Assembly (NCBI GenBank): GCA_018780435.1
Contig: JADMJS010000211.1
Span: 1-51,540, forward strand
Direction of reading: 5' to 3'
From: Myxococcales bacterium
Lineage (GTDB): Bacteria > Myxococcota_A > UBA9042 > GCA-2863065
DNA: 51,540 bases
Of this stretch, positions 19,322 to 28,300 are shown piece after piece. The first letter of the stretch is position 1; the number at the start of each line of letters is the position of its first letter. The notes under the pieces are model-generated. The model was not told the DNA's origin, ran no database searches, and worked only from the letters and a program-made list of their open reading frames with translations. Made by a program: the position numbers and the translations under genes.

Positions 19322-22300
19322 ATGACTCCAATTTCCACGTGCAATCCTTGTGTTCCGGGGTCGGCGAAGCCGCACCAAGCCAGGACTGCCTCTCGACCGC
19401 GCGTTACGGGTTGGATGACGGCGCTGGGCCTTCTGGCGGCGTGGGGATGTAGCGACCAGCCACTGGAAGCGCTTACCGACGCCCAGAGTGTGGAAGGGGC
19501 GGAGGTGAACCTCGGCGCCCGAACCGACGCTGATGGCCCACCTCTCGGCACGGTGACCGCCGCGCTCGAGGCGTGTTCGGTGGTCGGGGTGGGGACCTCG
19601 CCGCCGAGTGGCCTCACCGACGTGGTGTCGCTCGCCGTGGGGCCAACGGGCAGCTTCTACGCGGTGCGTAGCGACAACGTGCTACGGGTGTGGGGCAGCG
19701 CACCTCCCGGCGTCGCCGACAACACGAGCGGCGTGCGCGCCGTAGCGGCGAGCGACTCGGTGACCGTGGTCCTGAAGACCGACGGCACCGTCACGTCGCA
19801 CGCGTGGGACAACTCCTTCGGCCAGACGACGGTGCCAGCCGGGACGACGGGCGTCGTGCAGGTCGCCGCCGGTGTCGACGCCGCGTACGCGCTCAGGAGC
19901 GACGGCACCGTCCAGGCGTGGGGCCAGAACAGCTCCGGCTTCCAGAACATCACGCGCGCGAAAGCGGCGACTGGGATCACGGCGATCACGGCCAACGGCT
20001 ACCTCGCCGCCGGTCTCAAGGCGGACGGGACCGTGCAGGTCTTCCTCGACACGTTCAACTTCTCCTCCTACGCGCCGATCGGGACGGCGACCGGCGTGAC
20101 GCAGGTCGTCGCCATGGAGGACGGCTTCGTCGCGCTGAAGGGCGACGGCACGCTCGTGTCTTGGCCGTCGTCGATGAGCCGGAAGCCGCCCGCGGCCCTG
20201 AACGGCGTGCACCGACTCGTCTCGAATGGCTACCACGCCTGCGCGATCAAGTATTCGGGCAAGGTCGTCTGTTGGGGCGCCGACGTGGCGGGTCTCGCGA
20301 GCGTCACTTCGGCGTCCGACGTGTGGCTCGTCGCGATTGGGCGGTACGGCGACACGGCGCTCTACGCGCAATGCCCCGGCTGCAAGGCCGTCCCGCCGAG
20401 CGGCTGCTGCGACGGCGACACCTTGCGGGTGTGCTCGGGCAGCGCGATCGAGACCACGAGCTGCGCGGCGGCGACGTGCGGCGCCAACGCCTCGGCGTCG
20501 GCCTACACCTGCGACACGGCCGGCGGGTCGGCGCCGTCGCTGATGCCGCGCTCGTGCCCCGACTACGTCTGCATCCCGAGCTGCGTCGGCAAGGGCTGCG
20601 GCGACGATGGCTGCGGCGGCAGCTGCGGCACCTGCCCCAATGGCACCACCTGCGACGAGGGGACCGGCACGTGCCCCGTGGCGGCGCTCCCGGCCACCTG
20701 CGACACGCTGGCCATCGACCTCGCCACCTCGACCGCGATCCCTTGGACCGGCGGAAGCACCGCCGCGATCGTCGACTACGAGGTGGGCATCGACTATGTG
20801 CTCGCGCTCCGCGCCGACGGCACCGTCTCGCTCGCCGGCACCGCGCCGGGCACCCTAGCCACGGCGATCAGCGGCGGCACGCTCACGGGCGTCAAGGCGA
20901 TCGCGGCGGGCAGCTGGCACGCCCTCTTCGTCATGGCGGATGGCAGCGTCCGAGCGTACGGCGACGACACCAAGTGCACACCCCAAGCGCTTGAGAACAT
21001 CCCCACCGGGGTCGGCCCGGCCGTCGCCGTGGCGGCGGGTGACACTCAGTCCTATCTGCTCACCTCGGACGGGAGAACCTACGCGTGGGGCTTCAACGGC
21101 CCGCTCCTGGCGGTAACCGGTGCGAACAACAAGAGCGGGTTCAAAGCGATCGCCGCAGCGGCCAACATGGTCATCGGCCTCATGAACGACGGCACGGTGA
21201 CGTCGTTCCGGGAGGATGTCTTCCCGCCTACCAGCCTCGGCTCTGCCAAGGGCATCGCCACCGACGGCTACAACTACTACGCGCTCAAGGCCGACGGCGC
21301 CCTCGTCGCGTGGGGCAACGTCGCGCCCCTCAAGCCGGCGCTCACGATCACGGGCTTCGCATCGGCCATCGGCGGCGGCCCCCACGCTTTCGTGGCGCTC
21401 GACGGCCAGGGCGTCATCAAGACCTACGGCGCCCGCGACGCCGACTTCGCCACCAGGACCAAGCTCGACGCCCTGCTCCAGACGGCCAAGACCAATCAAG
21501 TGCGCGGGTACTCCAACCTCGCACTCGGCGACAAGCTGATGGTGGTCACGCGCTGCCCGGCCGCCTGCGGTTCCATCACGGTGCAAGGCTGCTGCAATGA
21601 CGGCGCGCTCCGCACGTGCAACGTCGCTGACGGCACCTTCTCGTCCACCCCCTGCGCCTCGGGTTGCGGCTGGACCGCCGCCGGCTTCGCCTGCACGGCC
21701 GCCCCGCTGACCACGCCGCTCCAGCCCGTGGCGGCGTGCCTGCCCGAGTGCATTCCGCAGTGCTCAGGCAAGAACTGCGGCCCCGACGGCTGTGGTGGCA
21801 TCTGCGGTAGCTGCGGGGCCACCGAGACCTGTAACCCGAGCGGCGTGTGCGAGTGCGTCAAGCTGTGTGCCGCCAGCAACGGCTGTGGCTCCGATGGCTG
21901 CGGCGGCACGTGCGGCACGTGCACCGGCAACGGCGTCTGCCAGGCGTTTGGAACCCCGGCGCCCGTAGGCGATCCGCGGACCGACCCCAACCTGTTCTTC
22001 CGCGTGTGTCAGTGCGTGCCCGACTGCACCGGCAAGGACTGCGGACCGGACGGCTGCGGCGGCTCCTGCGGAGTCGAAGGCGACGCCAACCCCACATGCG
22101 TCGCGATCGACGACTTTGCGACGTACTCGTGCAACCAAGCCACCGGCTACAAGTGTGCGTGTAACGCCGCCAAGGGCTGCGAGGGCAAGACGTGCGGCAG
22201 TGACGGCTGCGGCGGCACCTGCGGCACCTGCAGCGGCAGTAGCGAGTGCAGCTGCACCGACAGCCTCAAGAAGTGCCAACTGCTCGGCAAGCCCAACGGC

Positions 22301-25300
22301 AGCTGCCTCTGTACTCCCGACTGCACCGGCAAACAGTGCGGGAGCGCCGCTTCCAATGCCGACGGCTGCGGCGGCGCGTGTTGGGGCGAGCTCCCGTACC
22401 AGAGCACACTGACGCTGAGCGAGATCTGCGCCAAGTCGAACAACGGCTGGAACGCCCCGCAGTCGTACTGTGACGACGCCACGAACACGTGCAAGTGCAC
22501 GCCGAAGTGTCAGACGGCGGACGGTGTACCTCACCAGTGTGGTAACGACGGCTGCGGCGGCACGTGCGGCACCTGCCCCGGCGCCAATGACTACTGTGAT
22601 TACCACCCGTTCAAGGGCACCCAGCTGTGCCAGTGCGTTCCCCAGTGCGACGGCAAGACCTGCGGCCCGGATGGGTGCGGCGGCACGTGCCCGGGGTGCG
22701 GTCCCTTCGACTCGTGCAACGAAGCGACCGGGCAGTGCATCGCCTGCGTGCCCCAGTGCTCGGGCAAGACCTGCGGCCCGGACGGCTGCGGCGGCAGCTG
22801 CGGGTCGTGCCCGGAGCAGTACGCCTGTGAGCCGAATGGGACCTGCGGCGCCTGTACCCCCGCCTGCTCGAGCAAGCAGTGCGGCGACGACGGCTGTGGC
22901 GGCAAGTGCGGCAGCTGCGAGAGCGACCAGTTCACGAAGCGCACCTGCGTCGAGTACCGGGACCCCTTCACCTCCAAAGTCTGGGCCGCGCAGTGTAACG
23001 CGAAGCCGATCTGCCAGCGCCAGTGCGACGGCGGGAAGAACTGCGGCCCAGACTACTGCGGCGGCGTGTGCGGCGTGTGCTTGGGGAAAGACCAGTGCGT
23101 CGACGCAACCACGGGCGTCCCGACCAACGGGCCCGGCGTGTGCAACTGCAAGACGACGTGCAACGAGCTGGGTTCCGACATCCCCGAGGGCCAGTCCGAG
23201 TGCGGCCAGGACGGCTGCGGCGGCACGTGCGGCCAGTGCGCGGACGGCGGGCTGTGCGTGGCCAAGACGTTCCAATACTCGATCTCGGGCCAGACCATCT
23301 CCTACCAGAAGCGGGTCTGCGCGCCATCGTGCGCCGCCCAATGCAAGGCCGCCGGGCGGGAGTGCGGAAAGCTCCCCGGGGCCACGGGCCTTTGCACGTT
23401 CGCGGAGTGTGGCCCGCCCGAGTCGTCCCTGAACGGCAATGGCCAATACTGCACGCCAGAAGGCAAGATCCGCTGGAAGGGCTGCCCGAACACCCCGCTC
23501 GGCGGCTGCTGCGCCGGAGAGACGTTCCGCACTTGCACGGAGATCGCGCCGGGGGTTCGAGCGGAGAAGTCCGTAGACTGCATCGGGCAGAACCAACAAT
23601 GCACGTGGCGCAACTACGGCGTCATCAAGGGAAAGATCGTCCAATCGGGCTTCCAGTGCTCGCCGACGGTCGAGGCCACGCCTGCCACCGAGACCCGGGC
23701 TTGCCCAGGCGAGCCCGTGTGCGTGCCGAAGTGTGACGGCCGGCAGTGCGGCTCGGATGGCTGCGGCGGGAGCTGCGGCACCTGCGGTGCCGGGGAGAGC
23801 TGCAATCAACGGTCGGGCAAGTGTGGCTTGGACGTCTGCGGGAAGCTCGTCACGGCCCAGCTCGATGCCGACGGGAAGCCGGGAGCCTGTTGCGCCGCCA
23901 TAGACACGCTCATCACGTGTGAGACCAAGACGAGTGCCTTCAAGCTCGAGTACTGCACCAAAGGCTGTGTGTCCGGGAGGGCCGCGGACGGCTCGATCAC
24001 CCCGATGTGTTTCACGTCGGCCAAGGACGCCGTCGGGTTGAACGAATGCCCCGCCGGCCTAGGGTGCTTCCCGAAGTGCAATGGGAAGAACTGCGGATCG
24101 GATGGCTGCGGCGGGACGTGCGGGACGTGCGGGGCGGGCGATACCTGCACCACGGCGGGCCAATGCTGCACCCCCAAGTGTACGGCCGGGACCTGTGGCC
24201 AGCCTGATGGTTGCGGCGGCACCTGCCCGGACACCTGCCCCGCCGGGGCGTACTGCGACAGCTACAGCTTCACGACCGTCTGGGAGAAACAGAACTACCA
24301 GAGGAGGATCCCGGTCTACGCGTGCTCCCCCGGCACTGACCAGTGCAAAGCACAGGGCATCACCGAAGGGGGGTGCTGCGCGGGCGCGCTGGCCCACACG
24401 TGCAGCGCCTCGGCGACGCCGCAGGCTCAAAATTGCGGCTCCGGCGAATACTGTCGGTTCAGCAAGACCCACGGCCGCTACATGTGTGTGACGAGCAAGC
24501 AACTGCAGCAGTACCAGAAGTTCCCATCGTCGCAGCTCCTCGGGCTCTATCTCCTGCCAGACAACTTCGTCATGGAGGACCCGTCGGGCAAATACCCTCG
24601 CATCTGCCCGGCCACCGTCCCCTGCACGCCCTCCTGCAGCGGCCGCAACTGTGGCGACGATGGCTGCGGCGGCAGCTGCGGGACCTGCGCAGCAGGGGGC
24701 TACTGCGACCCGCTCGAGGGCCTGTGCTACGCCCGCGCCGACGCGTACAGCCCGTTCGAAGGCTGCTGCGATGCCAAGACGGGCAATCTGAAGAAGTCGG
24801 TCTTCGTCTCCGGCGTGTACGACTGGGTCGAGAAGCCGAGCTCCGTGTCGCGTGTGGACGCCACCTGCGCCGCCGGGACGTGCGGCTGGAACGCCGCCAA
24901 GGGCGAGTACGGCTGCAACACGAGCGGGGCCAGCGCCCCCGGCAACAGCCCGCCCAAGGCCTGCCCTTGCGAGCCCAAGTGCGCCGGCAAGGTCTGTGGT
25001 GACGACGGCTGCGGCGGGACGTGCGGACCGGCGTGCCCGGCGGGAAAGGTCTGCGGCGATGGCGCCTGCGTGACCTGCAACTCCGACGCGGACTGCCCGA
25101 CGGGCAAGAAGTGTTCGCCAGACCGCACTCAGTGCTACGTCGCCGAATGCGCTGGGAAGCCCTGCGGGGTCGACCAGCTCGGACAGTCCTGCGGCCAGTG
25201 CGCCGGCTCCACGTTCTGCACGGCGCAAGGTACCTGCGCGCCCAACCCGAGCTGCGAGTCGGTGTCTTGGTTCGGAGCCTGCCTCGGCGAGACACTCTAC

Positions 25301-28300
25301 TACTGTGCCGGTGCCAACAAGGTCGTGTCGGAGGACTGCACGAAGGCGTCCCCAGCGGGCAAGTGCGGCTGGAACCCGGGGCTCGGAGCCTATTCCTGCG
25401 GTACGTCGGGTGGAGCCGATCCGAGTGGCACCCATCCGATCGCCTACCCCTCGACGACGACGAGCGCGACGCCACCCACCTCCTGCTCGACGTTTAACCA
25501 ATGCAACAAACAGGTCTTCACGCCGGAGTTCTGCAACGATCGCCCCGATGGTTGTGGCGGCTGGTGTGCGAGCACCTGCCACCTGTTCTCACCCAAGGGG
25601 GTCGCGTTCGGCTCGTGGGGCCCGTATTGGGGCGAGGTCTCGATTATCAAACACTTCGCCGCCGGCGCTGGGAGTCTCTGGGTCGGCGAGTCTCGCCCGG
25701 CGAACGTCGACCTACACCTGATGGGGTCACGCCGCGAACTCACTGGGTTCTGCGGGGCTTCGCACCATTCCGGGGTCTCGCTCTGCGGACGGAACGAACC
25801 CATCTGGGGTGGGTGGCTGTGCCAATGCGACGCTGCCTGCGTCGACCGAGGTGATTGCTGCGAGGACTACCTCCTGGCCTGCGCCTGTGGCAATGGCGTC
25901 TGCGACAGCGGCGAGTCCTGCAGCACGTGTGGGGCCGACTGCGGCGCGTGCCCCGCGCCTCCGACCTCACCGCCCTGGGCATCCCCGAGCGCGGTGTCCG
26001 CCAGCCTGACCGGCAATCGGGCGATCGCGGCCGACGTGGACGCGCTGGTACCCGCGGACGCTGCGCCCCCTCGGGACGGATTGCTCGCCTATGTGCCTGG
26101 ACCGGCGTCCCTCTGGGGTGCGGCCGCCCGAACGGGGCTCCTCGGCACCGGAGCCACCAAGCCTGGCGGGTCCACGGCCACCACGCCAGGGGTTCAGGGC
26201 GTCGCCATGCGATTCGGCAACGCCGCTCAGAGTGCGCCGAGCTTCGGGACCCATCGCGTCGTCCTCCCAGGACGGGTCCCGCGCGTCGAGCCGGGCGCGA
26301 AGAACCTCGCGCAGGACGGCTACTCGGTGGCGCTGTGGCTTCGAGTGCCGACGACGGCGCCGGCGAGCGAGCTCCCGATGGCGTGGCTGACGGCGGCCGA
26401 AGGCGCGGCCGAGCACCACTGCGTGGCAGGGCGCCCGGGCGACGCGGCCATCGGGCTAAAGTGCACGACGCCCGGGACCTCGATTCAGCGCGTGTCCGCC
26501 TTCGTAGGCGAGTCGGGGACCGACTTCGCTCCGGGCGGCATCGCCTGCCTCCACATCGAGCGCGCCCGCGCGTCAGCCACCTGCAGCGACGCCGCCGTCA
26601 CGGGCTTGCTCGACTCGGCGTGCGTCGGCAAGTCGACCTGTGTCTACACGCTCCCGCCGCCTCCGGCGTGCCTCGGCGGCGCTCCCGCCGACGTGATGGT
26701 GCGCTACGAGTGCGCCGCCAAGCTCGATCGCGGTCTGTCGCTCACGGTCTCGTCGGCGGCCGACGGCGGGGGGCTCCGATTCGGAAACGGCGACGTCGGA
26801 ACCGACCTGAAGGCGCCCACCTCGGTCCGAGACGGGGTCTGGCACCACGTCGTCGTCACCTTCGCCTCCTTCTATCCGAACGGGACCGCTGGCGACTTCG
26901 GGCTCACTTCGGTCTACGTCGACGGCGTCCTCTCAGCCCAGTCGAGTGACCGTGTCCGGCTAGGGGCGGGCGGCTTCTTCGACGAGGTCGTCCTTGGCGC
27001 CGGTGCCCTCGGCGCGGGCGTAGGCGACATCGACGAGGTGTTCGTGTATGGCCGCACCCTCACCGCCACAGAGGTGGCGCGCCTCCGTACCAAGCGCGAC
27101 TTGGGGCTCCTCCGAGTGTGGCCGCCCGTCTCCGCCGAGCACGTCGTGCAGCACCGGCAGGGCGTCAGTGCGGGCAGCACGACGACAGCCGTGACCGTGA
27201 ACCCCCGAGTACACGAGGTCGCAGAGTGGCGGGCCCTCGTACCGGCGACGACGTACGACCACGCGCAGCCCGACCCGGACCTGTCATCGCTGTCGAAGTT
27301 CACCCTCGCGGGGTGGGTGCGCGCGAACACGGCAACGCCCGGGACGCTCATCGCCCTCTGGAGCGGAACGACCCTCGAAGCACGCATCGATCGGACGTCG
27401 GAGTGCGCAGGCCTCGGGCTCAGCGCCCAAGTGGGCTCGGGCTCCCCGCTCGGCGGCAGTGCTTGCGGCCATGGCCTCCGCACGGGCGCATGGCAGTTCG
27501 TGGCGCTGGTCCGAGACGGGACCACGCAGTCGCTCTGGCTCGACGGGGCCTTGGTCGCGCAGCAGACGGGCGCGGCGCCCACCGCGCTCTTCGCGGGCAA
27601 CGACCCGAGGCGCTTCTCGACCGGGCCCGGCGTCGCCCTCGGCTGGGCCGGCCTCTTCGGTCGAGCGCTCACCCCGAGCGAGCTCGAGCGGGTCCGGCGG
27701 CCTGGGCCGGTGGTGTGGATGGATGGCGCCTCGTGGACCGACGCGGGCGCCTATCGTCTGCGCGACTTCGGCGGGCTGAGCAACTTCACGGGCGCGTCCA
27801 CGTCACAGGAGCCCCTCGTCCGCTCCAGCACGGGCGCGACGGTGACCATCGCTCCCAAGAGCCTCGGTCCCATCGAGCTCGGCGGAGGCGGTCAGGCCCC
27901 CCATGAGGTCTTGATCCCCGCCGAGGGGCGCACCGGGACCACGACCGCCTCCGGCGTACGCCCGTTCTCCTGGGTAACGCGGGTCAACGTCGGGGCAAAC
28001 CCGCCGGCCAGTGGAATCCCCCTCCTGACCCACGCTACGGCGGCGGCCGGGAGCTGGACCCCGAGGCTCGTCGCCGACCTCGTGTGCAGCCGCTCGAGTG
28101 GCGTCCTCATCTGCAACACCCGGCTCGTGGCGCAGCTCGGTAACGGGGCCTACGTTCAGTGGCTCAGCGAGAAGCGATCCGCTCCGGTAAGCGGCTCGCA
28201 AGCCGTCGCTGTCGACGTCTCGCTCTCTTGGGATGGCGTGGCGCCGACCTGGAGCCTGGCCAGCACCGACGCGCCGTTCAGCCTAGGCGCCGCGCCGGCG

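Noticed and set aside
21764..23809. Long minus-strand open frame opposite the giant gene
   Set aside because: It is the mirror of a high-GC coding strand, with Ala/Arg/Leu-rich composition and no family motif; the plus strand has clear domains. The same applies to 32842-35181, 35166-36479 and 36594-38132 on the minus strand.
20570..25950. Regularly spaced short repeats suggesting a CRISPR array
   Set aside because: The repeated DNA encodes the in-frame Cys modules CGxDGCGGxCGxC; spacing is irregular and codon-based, and there are no unique spacers or cas genes.
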